A stretch of 64,000 nucleotides of DNA from DATBAX01 sp963762965 (GTDB lineage Bacteria > Acidobacteriota > Terriglobia > Terriglobales > Acidobacteriaceae): positions 186,001 through 250,000 of the forward strand of contig CAVXME010000002.1 in the NCBI GenBank assembly GCA_963762965.1. The letters run 5' to 3'. Position numbers and translations under genes: made by a program. Positions 57,273-64,000 of the stretch are shown one piece after another. The notes under the pieces are model-generated. The model was not told where the DNA came from. It worked only from the letters and a program-made list of their open reading frames with translations, and searched no databases. Numbering within the stretch: the stretch's first letter is position 1; every line of letters begins with the position of its first letter.

Positions 57273-57713
57273 TTAGTGCAGTCCCAGCCTAGCTCCTGGC
57301 GTCAACAGCGAAAACGGATACACCGGGATATTCCGCACAATTCCAAACACAACGATGGCCACACATAGCGCTCTGATCCACACAGCAGGCAGAAATATTC
57401 GAGGCAGGTAGCGTCCCCATATCACAAACGAGGCATAGGAGGCAGCGCCATAGGCCAGGAACGGCAAGGCGAGAACGGCCAGGGGATTCAGCGCGAAGGC
57501 GTTCCCCACATTCCCGTGTAGAAGCTGATGAAGGGCACGCAGAGAGCCGCATCCCGGACAATACCATCCAGTTAATGCGTGTACTGGGCAGGGCGGGAAA
57601 ACACCGGCAGTGGCAGGATCGAAAATGCGAAGGGCGGCAATTCCCAGCGTTGCCAGGATTACCCCCAGCAGAAGAAAGACCGGATCCCGCCGGAGTGACA
57701 TTGGCTCTCTCAT
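57273..57713 (-). CDS. DUF2752 membrane protein
   Basis: 146 residues from ATG 57713. The DUF2752 signature is present: FPPCPVHALTGWYCPGCGSLRALHQLLHGN (Cys and CPGCG near the membrane surface), between three hydrophobic helices (FLLLGVILATLGIAAL, NPLAVLALPFLAYGAA, LCVAIVVFGIVRNI). Function is unknown; the Cys motif suggests metal binding or a thiol role. It starts 2 bp after the stop of the zinc-ribbon dispanin-like gene, so the two are co-translated. Confidence 0.85.
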   Translation of the reverse strand: MREPMSLRRDPVFLLLGVILATLGIAALRIFDPATAGVFPPCPVHALTGWYCPGCGSLRALHQLLHGNVGNAFALNPLAVLALPFLAYGAASYASFVIWGRYLPRIFLPAVWIRALCVAIVVFGIVRNIPVYPFSLLTPGARLGLH

Positions 57714-57715
57714 GT

Positions 57716-58078
57716 CTAGTGGCGACTCATCACGCCGATCAAGGCCAGAAATACCCAGGCGACGCAGACGAACAGTCCTGCTCCAAATGAAATCCAGCAC
57801 CACATTTTCGCGTTCTTGGAGGATTCTTTCGCGCCAGCGACATCGCCCGCTTGCAGTTTTCCGTTAACTTGCGCGGCATAGACAATCGCAGGGATGCCAA
57901 ATGGCAAACAGCACAGCACCGTGACCAGAATGGCCGGGACGAGATAGTTGGGCACATTCACCGCAGGAATGATCCCTGGCTGCGCCACTGGCTGGGTTGC
58001 GGTGGGAAGCGCGCGGCCGCACTGGCTGCAAACTTGTGCGCCGTCTACATTACTTGCTCCACATTGAGAACAGAACAT
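57716..58078 (-). CDS. Zinc-ribbon CD225/dispanin-like membrane protein
   Basis: 120 residues from ATG 58078, which has AAGGAGG 9 bp upstream. An N-terminal zinc ribbon (FCSQCGASN ... CSQCGRAL, four Cys) and a Pro-rich linker lead to a two-helix domain of the CD225/dispanin type: YLVPAILVTVLCCLPFGIPAIVYAAQVNGKLQAGD and AKESSKNAKMWCWISFGAGLFVCVAWVFLAL. The CCLPFG and the amphipathic loop are typical. Bacterial members have no settled role. It is the middle gene of three on this strand. Confidence 0.85.
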   Translation of the reverse strand: MFCSQCGASNVDGAQVCSQCGRALPTATQPVAQPGIIPAVNVPNYLVPAILVTVLCCLPFGIPAIVYAAQVNGKLQAGDVAGAKESSKNAKMWCWISFGAGLFVCVAWVFLALIGVMSRH

Positions 58079-58103
58079 TCCCGACTTCCTCCTTGAAGGT
58101 TTC

Positions 58104-58847
58104 TTACTGTAACGCGCCGCCGTTTTCGAGACAGTTTTCCGCGGAGCCATTGGCATCAAAGCGGATGACGGCGGATTCATCCGAGCAAAAGGCCCGCCCG
58201 CCGGTTTGATTATGTTGCTCTGGGTATCCGGATACCTGATATTTGGAGTTGGGTCCGCCTGTGGTGTCCGAGGCACAGTTTTGCAGGGCAAATACATACC
58301 CATGCTTTTTGCCGCCGGCCAGACTCGGATCCATCCAACCGTACTCTCCGCCCGATCCGACGAGATCATCCAGTCTGCATGTGAACCCAGTTTCTGGATG
58401 GGCCCGCGCGAATCCTATTTCCGACGCATTGAGAGATCGTATCGAAGCCACCGCGGAGGCTTCATTCGCCGCAATGCGGGCCCGCAGCAGGTTGGGGATG
58501 GCGATGGCGGCAATGATGAGAAATGGAATGAAAGACACGCCCAGGTATCCCAGGACCAGGCCGGCGATGGCCATGCCTCTGCCTGTGATCCGGCCTGCGC
58601 TCTTGTTGATCTCGGAGAGCGATATATGTCCCATGACAATGGCGACAACCGCTGCCGGAAACAAAAAAGAGAAGAGCCCAAAAATCAAACTGGCAATCGA
58701 TTTACCGCTGGTCTGGGGCGCTGCAACAGGTGGAGGGCTCGGAGCGGACGTAGACGACGAAACCATCGCGGGTGCAATTGCGGTTCCGCAAACATTACAG
58801 AAGCTGTTGCCATCCGGCACGCTGTTGCCGCATCCGGGACAGAACAT
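58104..58847 (-). CDS. Zinc-ribbon, DUF4190 and pseudopilin-like membrane protein
   Basis: 247 residues. N-terminal zinc ribbon (FCPGCGNSV ... FCNVCGTAI), a Ser/Pro linker, then a DUF4190-like hairpin (SIASLIFGLFSFLFPAAVVAIVMGHISLSEI, GMAIAGLVLGYLGV). From residue about 110 the segment FLIIAAIAIPNLLRARIAANEASAVASIRSLNASE matches the N-terminal helix of type II secretion/type IV pilin-like proteins, here internal rather than after a prepilin signal. The C-terminal 90 residues form a globular pseudopilin-like head with Cys residues. This combination is a patchwork; topology suggests an extracytoplasmic head. Confidence 0.8.
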   Translation of the reverse strand: MFCPGCGNSVPDGNSFCNVCGTAIAPAMVSSSTSAPSPPPVAAPQTSGKSIASLIFGLFSFLFPAAVVAIVMGHISLSEINKSAGRITGRGMAIAGLVLGYLGVSFIPFLIIAAIAIPNLLRARIAANEASAVASIRSLNASEIGFARAHPETGFTCRLDDLVGSGGEYGWMDPSLAGGKKHGYVFALQNCASDTTGGPNSKYQVSGYPEQHNQTGGRAFCSDESAVIRFDANGSAENCLENGGALQ

Positions 58848-59070
58848 GGGTAATCCTCCAGCACTCGCGACAATTCACAATAGGCTCGCCAAATTGCTCG
58901 AAACATTACTCCTGCAAGCCTATCCAGTCAATCAGTTCTTCTTCCGAACATGCCGAACTGTAAGGGTCAAGGCCTGCTCACGGCGCAGATTCCGTTTGCC
59001 TTAACTGTCTAATTCTGATAACTTTCGCGCGATCTTATTACAGGTTTCTAAAACAGTGCGGGGGGACGTT

Positions 59071-59529
59071 ATGGCATTTTGCAGCGCATGTGGCGGGCAG
59101 ATGCCCGAAGGAGCGGCGGCCTGTCCGGCGTGCCATCACCCGGTGGCTCCGGCGTCAGGAACAACCCAAACCGCAGGCGCGGGACTCACCGACAACGTCG
59201 CCGGCTTGCTGGCTTACGTTACGATCATCCCTGCCATCGTTTTTCTGCTGACAGAGCCTTATAACAAGAATCGCTTCATCCGTTTTCATTCATTTCAGAG
59301 TATTTTCTTTGCCGTGGCCTGGATCGTGATCTGGATTGGCTTGATGATCATTTCTGCGGTTCTTGTGGTCATCCCGATTCTTGGACATCTGGTGGGTTTT
59401 CTTCTATGGATGGTTTTCGCCATGGGATATTTTGTGGTATGGATCATTCTCCTGATCAAAGCCAATCAGGGTGTGATGTATAAGCTGCCGGTCATCGGCG
59501 ATCTGGCAGAGAAGCAGGCCAACACGTAG
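59071..59529 (+). CDS. Zinc-ribbon DUF4870 membrane protein
   Basis: 152 residues from ATG 59071 with a G-rich ribosome site. Zinc ribbon FCSACGGQM ... CPACHHPV (the last ligand may be His), a short linker, then the DUF4870 pattern: NVAGLLAYVTIIPAIVFLLTEPYNKNRFIRFHSFQSI, followed by two long hydrophobic helices and AMGYFVVWIILLIKANQGVMYKLPVIGDLAEK. It is divergent from the three-gene group of similar small membrane proteins, separated by a 223-bp gap. Function unknown. Confidence 0.87.
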   Translation: MAFCSACGGQMPEGAAACPACHHPVAPASGTTQTAGAGLTDNVAGLLAYVTIIPAIVFLLTEPYNKNRFIRFHSFQSIFFAVAWIVIWIGLMIISAVLVVIPILGHLVGFLLWMVFAMGYFVVWIILLIKANQGVMYKLPVIGDLAEKQANT

Positions 59530-59669
59530 TTTGCCGGCAGCCCTTGCAGCATCGTTTGCGCTCTTTTCCCCGCTTGACCGGCCCCGCTCCGGAATTGCAT
59601 TCCTAGTTACTTTTCGTTTTTTGCTGGTTTCCGGTAGTCTTGTGGATCGTTCGTAAACAGGAGAGACGC

Positions 59670-60635
59670 TTGCGAGTTCGGGTTTTCTACCACGACAAAT
59701 GTTTTGACGGGGCCTGTTCGGCTGCGCTCTTCTCCCGCTTTTATCGCGAGCGAATTCGCAACGACGTGGAGTTCGTGTTTTCCGGGCTGCTGCATCGGGC
59801 CGGCTCGCTTTTCAACGAGAGCGATTTTGACGGCGACGAAAACGCGATTGTGGACTTCAAGTACTCCAGTTCACCGAAGATCACCTGGTGGTTCGACCAT
59901 CATGAGAGCGCTTTTCTTTCCCCGGCGGACGCGGCAAACTTCGAGCAAGACCAGAGCAACCGCAAGTTTTATGATCCCGATTTCAAGTCCTGCACCAGCT
60001 TTATTGCCACCATCGCGGAACAACGCTTTGGCTTCAATCCCGCTCCGATGGCAGATCTTGTCCACTGGGCCGATGTGATTGACGGCGCGCTCTATCCCGA
60101 TGCGCGTACCGCGGTTGAAATGAAAGCTCCTGCTATGAAGTTGACCATGGTGATTGAGTCGGCGAAGGATTCGGCTTTTGCGCCACGGCTCATTCCGTTA
60201 CTGGCTACAAAGTCGCTATCGGAGGTTCTCGAGGAGCCTTTTGTGGCACAGACTTTGCCGGCACTTCTCGAACGCCACCAACGTTCCATCGCCATTTTGA
60301 AGGAACGCACCGAGTTGAAGGATGGCACGCTTTTCTTCGACGTCACCGATCTCGAACTCGAAGGCTACAACAAGTTTGTGCCTTATTATTTGCAACCCGA
60401 ATCCATCTATAGCGTGGGTTTGAGCAAGAGCAGTTTCCGGGTGAAAGTGTCGGTGGGATCGAATCCCTGGGCGCCTTCGGAGCCGGTGGTCAATCTGGCC
60501 AAGATCTGCGAGCGCTACGGCGGTGGCGGGCATGCCCGTGTGGGCGCTATTTCCTTCGACGTGACCCAAAATGATGCCGCCCATAAGGCCGCGCAGGAAA
60601 TCGTTCAGGAGCTTCGCGCCAGCGTGCGTGGTTAG
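59670..60635 (+). CDS. DHH/DHHA1-type phosphoesterase
   Basis: 321 residues from TTG 59670, chosen because AGGAG lies 6 bp upstream. The DHH superfamily pattern is visible: FYHDKCFDGACSAALFSRFY, VDFKYSS, WWFDHHESAF (DHH at about 86-88) and WADVIDGALYPDA. The C-terminal DHHA1 region ends in ERYGGGGHARVGAISF, the substrate-binding GGGH motif. Members degrade short oligoribonucleotides, pAp or cyclic dinucleotides; which one applies is open. It precedes the fetAB-like genes by 31 bp on the same strand. Confidence 0.85.
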   Translation: MRVRVFYHDKCFDGACSAALFSRFYRERIRNDVEFVFSGLLHRAGSLFNESDFDGDENAIVDFKYSSSPKITWWFDHHESAFLSPADAANFEQDQSNRKFYDPDFKSCTSFIATIAEQRFGFNPAPMADLVHWADVIDGALYPDARTAVEMKAPAMKLTMVIESAKDSAFAPRLIPLLATKSLSEVLEEPFVAQTLPALLERHQRSIAILKERTELKDGTLFFDVTDLELEGYNKFVPYYLQPESIYSVGLSKSSFRVKVSVGSNPWAPSEPVVNLAKICERYGGGGHARVGAISFDVTQNDAAHKAAQEIVQELRASVRG

Positions 60636-60666
60636 CCATCGTTACCCATTGAGTTGGACTATTCCT

Positions 60667-61374
60667 GTGAGCACGTTTGCAACTTCCGATGCGGTCATCG
60701 TGCGGTGCGAACATTTGCGGCGGGTCATCAAGAGTAAAGATCACGAAAAAGTTCTAATTGGAGATGCCACCTTCGAGGTGCGAACCGGCGAAGTGTTGGC
60801 CATCGTCGGCCCCAGTGGATCGGGGAAGAGTTCATTGCTGAGGTTGCTAAACCGGCTGGATGAACCCACCAGTGGAACAGTTTTTGTGAAAGGCGTTGAC
60901 TACCGGCAGATTGCCCCGCAGGAGCTGCGCAGAAAACTCGGCATGGTCACGCAGCGTCCCTACTTATTTCCCGGCACGGTGGAACAGAACGTTCGCTTTG
61001 GTCCCATGCAGCGTGGCGTAGACATGGCGCGAGAATCGGTGGACGAGATTCTTACCCAGGTTGGCCTGAAAGATTATGCTGGCCGGGACGTGGCCAAGCT
61101 TTCGGGTGGGGAAGCGCAGCGGGTATCGCTTGCCCGCACTCTGGCCAATTCGCCGGCGGTGCTTTTGCTCGATGAGCCAACCTCGGCGCTGGATGAAGTA
61201 TCCAAGCTCGAGATCGAATTACTGATCCAGAAAATCGTGCGCGCAGAAAAACTCACTTGCGTACTCGTGACTCACGATAAAGCCCAAGCCCTGCGTCTGG
61301 CCCAGCGCGCCATGCTTCTCGAATTGGGACAAATTTCCCGAATTGGGCCGATCGATGAGGTGCTGCATGCTTAG
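60667..61374 (+). CDS. fetA: ABC transporter ATPase, FetA/YbbL (STAR1) type
   Basis: 235 residues from GTG 60667. Walker A GPSGSGKSS (about 43-51), Q-loop MVTQRPYLFPGTVEQNV, signature LSGGEAQRVSLARTL, Walker B VLLLDEPTSALDE and switch VLVTHDKAQALRL are all intact. With the overlapping fetB-like permease gene it forms the two-component exporter known from E. coli as FetAB, linked to iron export and oxidative stress, and from plants as STAR1/2 (aluminium tolerance). The stop overlaps the permease start by 8 bp. Confidence 0.87.
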   Translation: MSTFATSDAVIVRCEHLRRVIKSKDHEKVLIGDATFEVRTGEVLAIVGPSGSGKSSLLRLLNRLDEPTSGTVFVKGVDYRQIAPQELRRKLGMVTQRPYLFPGTVEQNVRFGPMQRGVDMARESVDEILTQVGLKDYAGRDVAKLSGGEAQRVSLARTLANSPAVLLLDEPTSALDEVSKLEIELLIQKIVRAEKLTCVLVTHDKAQALRLAQRAMLLELGQISRIGPIDEVLHA

Positions 61375-62155
61375 CTCGCTGTTCAGCAACCAACTATACT
61401 TGGGACTGGCGCAGGCTGGAGTGGCCAGCCTGGCGGCGATGGTGGTAGTGTTACTCGCCCGCAAACGTGGGATTCATTTGGAAAGCGAAGCTTTGATCGC
61501 CATGGTTCGCGGGATGGTGCAGATTGTGGCCGTGGGATCGATTCTGGTGTTGTTGCTTCGCGGTCCGCGCTGGACCAGCGGTTTTTGCCTGGCGGGCATG
61601 ATGATCGCAGCCGGTGCAATTTCTGCCCGTCGCGCCAAAGGGATACCTGGTGCGTTCAAGGTTTCCGCATGGGCCATTGTATGCGGGGCGGGATCGGTGA
61701 TTGCGCTAATGACTTGGCTGGGCGTTATCGGCACGGCCATTACTTCTCTGGTCCCCGTCGGCAGTATGTTGATCGCGAATGCCATGAACACGAATGGGTT
61801 GGCGTTGAATCGCTTTCGTTCGGACGTGATGGCCCATGCGGGGGAGATTGAGACCGCTTTGGCCTTGGGGGCCGATGCGAACCACAGTGTGGCGCCCTTT
61901 ATTCAGGCTTCTTTTGAGGCCAGCCTGATTCCCGCCATCGATTCGCTGCGTTCGCTGGGGATTGTCTGGATTCCCGGTCTCATGGCGGGGATGTTGCTTT
62001 CGGGGGCCCGTCCGGTGTACGCCGCGATTTATCAGTTCGTGGTTTTGGCCATGATTTTCGCGGCCTCCGGATTGACGTCCCTGGTGAGTACGATGTTGAT
62101 TCGGGGGCAGATTTTTACTTCGGCGGAACAATTGCTGCTGCAAGCGGGAGGATAA
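61367..62155 (+). CDS. fetB: ABC transporter permease, FetB/YbbM (UPF0014) type
   Basis: 262 residues from ATG 61367 inside the end of fetA. About seven TM segments. The family core is LARKRGIHLESEALIAMVRGMVQIVAVGSIL-like near the start (RGMVQ), VPVGSMLIANAMNTNGLALNRF, and EIETALALGADANHSVAPFIQASFEASLIPAIDSLRSLGIVWIPGLMAGMLLSG, the diagnostic stretch near residues 170-215. The transported ion is inferred only from E. coli FetAB. The DUF2127 gene begins at its last base. Confidence 0.9.
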   Translation: MLSSLFSNQLYLGLAQAGVASLAAMVVVLLARKRGIHLESEALIAMVRGMVQIVAVGSILVLLLRGPRWTSGFCLAGMMIAAGAISARRAKGIPGAFKVSAWAIVCGAGSVIALMTWLGVIGTAITSLVPVGSMLIANAMNTNGLALNRFRSDVMAHAGEIETALALGADANHSVAPFIQASFEASLIPAIDSLRSLGIVWIPGLMAGMLLSGARPVYAAIYQFVVLAMIFAASGLTSLVSTMLIRGQIFTSAEQLLLQAGG

Positions 62156-62703
62156 TGCTAGCGATGAGTGGCTCCTTGCACATGAGAATCCCGCACGCGG
62201 AACTCGATCGGGAAGCCCAGCTCAAATTGCTGCGCGCGGTGGCATCATTTGAGCTGGCAAAGGGCCTGATTGTTCTGCTCGCCGGTTGCAGCGTGCTTTT
62301 CCTGATCGACAAGGACACGGGAGATGTCGCCGATACGTTTTTGCGGCTTCTGCATATCAGTCCCGACCACCACTTCGCCCAGGTCTTCCTGAATTGGGCT
62401 GATACTTTGACTGATGCCAAGTTGTGGATGGTGGCGGGGGGCGCTCTGGTGTACGCGGTCCTGCGCTTTGTTGAGGCCTACGGTCTTTGGAAAGCGCGGG
62501 CCTGGGCAGAGTGGATTGCGCTGGTGTCGGGAGCGCTTTATCTGCCGTTCGAAGTGTATAAGTTGGTCGAACATGTAAGCCCCCTGCACCTCAGCATTCT
62601 CATCGTAAATTTGGCGGTTGTACTGTTTATGGGGTACCTGCGTCTGGCTGCCCACAAGGCGCGCATGGAACGGCAAGCCCGACGGAATCCGGCTCATTCC
62701 TAG
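62155..62703 (+). CDS. DUF2127 membrane protein
   Basis: 182 residues; the ATG shares one base with the fetB TAA and has GGGAGG upstream, so translation is coupled. DUF2127 pattern: LLRAVASFELAKGLIVLLAGC, HHFAQVFLNWADTLTDAKLWMVAGGALVYAVLRFVEAYGLWKARAWAEWIALVSGALYLPFEVYKL (in outline), and a final helix ILIVNLAVVLFMGYLRLA. Four TM helices. Function unknown; linkage to the exporter suggests an accessory role but DUF2127 genes occur in many contexts. Confidence 0.88.
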   Translation: MLAMSGSLHMRIPHAELDREAQLKLLRAVASFELAKGLIVLLAGCSVLFLIDKDTGDVADTFLRLLHISPDHHFAQVFLNWADTLTDAKLWMVAGGALVYAVLRFVEAYGLWKARAWAEWIALVSGALYLPFEVYKLVEHVSPLHLSILIVNLAVVLFMGYLRLAAHKARMERQARRNPAHS

Positions 62704-62886
62704 AACCTGCCTGGATTCAATAGCTTACGGGGGAGTAACTCTCGGCGGGTCACCCCGCCGATACCCATCAGGTGTTACCAAAGGGAGCGCTAACAGCACT
62801 TTTAGGCCATGTACTTCAAGGGTTGCCTGCACTACCCTCCACTTAGCCAAACCCATACAGAGTTTTTGAGGATTTCGGGAGACAGA

Positions 62887-63354
62887 ATGAAATCTGCATT
62901 TTGTGCCACTTTGTTGTTACTGGTCGGGGTAGCCAATGCACAGCAGACGCTGGTGGCGGAAAACGCCGCTCCGTCCTCTTCCGCATTCGTAGAAAACAGC
63001 TCTCGACAAAGCTTCGTGGCTACTCAGGCGCCCGAGGCACCGACTCCCAAGTTCTGGAACCTGGAAAACAAGATTGATTTCTCGGTATTTGCCGGGCAAG
63101 TGGCCGCCGACGCCATTACCACGCAGCGTGGACTGGGCAACGGCTTTCGGGAAGCGAACCCTATTGCCGCCCCGTTTGTAAGCCGTGGCGCTCCGGGAGC
63201 CGCCGCCGCCTCGGCATTGAGTTTTGGAGCTGGCGTGGGCGTGGCTTATGTGTTGCATCGGACCCACCACTACAAGGCCGAGCGCATTACGGTACGCCTG
63301 ATGCTCGCGGGCGAAGGCGCCGTCGTCGGACACAACATCGCGCTGTTGAGATAG
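62887..63354 (+). CDS. Secreted hypothetical protein
   Basis: 155 residues from ATG 62887 with GGGAGA upstream; the frame is open 26 codons further but the signal peptide (FCATLLLLVGVANAQQ) fixes the start. The mature part has a Ser/Ala-rich linker and then FWNLENKIDFSVFAGQVAADAITTQRGLGNGFREANPIAAPFV and an Ala/Gly-rich hydrophobic helix (AAAASALSFGAGVGVAYVLH). The combination DAITTQRGL and EANP is a pattern I have seen in acidobacterial hypothetical proteins without assigned role. Function unknown. Confidence 0.65.
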   Translation: MKSAFCATLLLLVGVANAQQTLVAENAAPSSSAFVENSSRQSFVATQAPEAPTPKFWNLENKIDFSVFAGQVAADAITTQRGLGNGFREANPIAAPFVSRGAPGAAAASALSFGAGVGVAYVLHRTHHYKAERITVRLMLAGEGAVVGHNIALLR

Positions 63355-63452
63355 GCGATTAAGCCTGTTGGGATTACGCGCAGTGCCCGCAAGCTGAAGT
63401 CGAAACAGAAGGCTTGCCAGCCCTACCCGGGCCTGCGTATCATGCAAAGGCC

Positions 63453-64000
63453 ATGGCAACTGTGAACGCTCTCCGAAAAACCAGCCTCCGCGAGAAGTCC
63501 CAACTGATGTCGGCGTCCGAAATCGAACGCACCCTGGTCCGGGTGGCGCACGAAATCGTGGAAAAGAACGGTGGCGTCCAAGGTCTGGGACTGGTCGGTG
63601 TCCGGCGGCGCGGAGTACCGCTTGCGGAACGGCTTGCCAAGTTGATCGGACGCATCGAGCACACGCCGGTTCCGGTGGGAACACTAGATATCACTTTTTA
63701 TCGCGATGACCTATCCACTCTCGGGCCCAAGCCGGTGGTCCAGCACTCGGAAATCGGGTTCTCGATCCAGGACAAGAATATCGTTCTGGTCGATGATGTG
63801 CTTTTCACAGGCCGTACCATCCGCGCAGCTCTGGACGCTCTTTTTTCGCACGGCCGGCCCAGCCGGGTGCAGTTGTGTGTACTTATTGACCGCGGTCACC
63901 GCGAATTGCCCATCGAAGCCGCGTTTGTCGGTCGCAAAGTGCAGACTTCGATGAACGAAGTAATCGAGGTTAAGTTGACCGAGATCGACGGCGCGGAAAA
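63453..64000 (+). CDS. pyrR: PyrR bifunctional regulator / uracil phosphoribosyltransferase (3' end beyond window)
   Basis: The frame from ATG 63453 is open to the window end (182 codons plus two bases), so nearly all of the protein is visible. PyrR signatures: MSASEIERTLVRVAHEIVE, GLGLVGVRRRGVPLAERLA, the PRPP motif NIVLVDDVLFTGRTIRAALD (about 109-128), and VLIDRGHRELPIEAAFVGRKV followed by EVIEVKLTEIDG. It binds pyr mRNA to control attenuation in some phyla and has uracil phosphoribosyltransferase activity. pyrB and pyrC would be expected just beyond the window. Confidence 0.94.
   Translation, partial: MATVNALRKTSLREKSQLMSASEIERTLVRVAHEIVEKNGGVQGLGLVGVRRRGVPLAERLAKLIGRIEHTPVPVGTLDITFYRDDLSTLGPKPVVQHSEIGFSIQDKNIVLVDDVLFTGRTIRAALDALFSHGRPSRVQLCVLIDRGHRELPIEAAFVGRKVQTSMNEVIEVKLTEIDGAE

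Noticed and set aside
1..64000. tRNA, rRNA, prophage, insertion sequence or CRISPR locus
   Set aside because: No cloverleaf with CCA-end context, rRNA core sequence, transposase or integrase frame, phage structural gene, or regular repeat-spacer array was recognised by eye. A tRNA or covariance-model scan could overturn this for small RNAs.

Overview
The window reads as a chromosomal segment of an Acidobacteriota genome, probably of the Terriglobia/Korobacter type. This placement is inferred from gene content and style, not from a marker gene: a Ser/Thr kinase fused to a TolB-like propeller, a YncE-propeller/phosphoesterase fusion, BshB1, cytochrome b with a C-terminal c-type cytochrome, many secreted beta-propeller proteins, and many palindromic intergenic repeats. 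GC content is moderately high throughout. I saw no rRNA, tRNA, CRISPR array, prophage or intact insertion sequence. About 66 genes are supported; the first (ThiO-like oxidase) and last (pyrR) are cut by the window ends.

Layout. 0-6.3 kb: ThiO-like oxidase, TlpA-like thioredoxin, a glycosyltransferase, a pterin operon (two PTPS/QueD paralogues plus folE), a higBA toxin-antitoxin pair with a readable operator/promoter, and glutaryl-CoA dehydrogenase. 6.4-20.8 kb: a phosphate and polyphosphate island, pstS - ppk1 - sixA, convergent ppx and CHAD genes, then pstCAB-phoU and a secreted propeller/phosphoesterase. Two matching Pho-box-like direct repeats precede pstS and pstC. 20.9-25.0 kb: an electron-transfer cluster made of an outer-membrane barrel with one N-terminal haem motif, a small c-type cytochrome, a Rieske protein and a cytochrome b/c fusion. 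A CRP/FNR-type palindrome lies in front and a long hairpin lies inside. 25.7-34.8 kb: secreted and envelope proteins, a kinase-propeller, and a coupled pair of 2OG-Fe(II) oxygenases, one carrying a duplicated proline-rich segment.

34.9-47.8 kb: mostly housekeeping genes (purQ, yebC, tlyA, nadK, lysA, hpt, an O-methyltransferase, bshB1) with a GAF-GAF-PP2C phosphatase overlapping lysA. 47.8-49.35 kb: a fluoride riboswitch driving crcB and a DUF190 gene, followed by a GIY-YIG gene broken by a frameshift. 49.4-64 kb: polyprenyl synthase, xseB, a homocysteine methyltransferase/MTHFR fusion, a lipoprotein, a penicillin-acylase-family hydrolase, a Fur-family regulator, a group of small zinc-ribbon membrane proteins, a DHH phosphoesterase, fetAB-like exporter genes and pyrR.

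The most unusual items are the barrel-cytochrome/bc-complex cluster, the 2OG oxygenase pair with its duplicated Pro-rich linker, the multi-hairpin repeat elements at 35.7 and 50.4 kb, and the tandem PTPS genes, the second of which appears to lack the catalytic His. Start codons were chosen from Shine-Dalgarno sequences, signal peptides and family fit; several are GTG or TTG.
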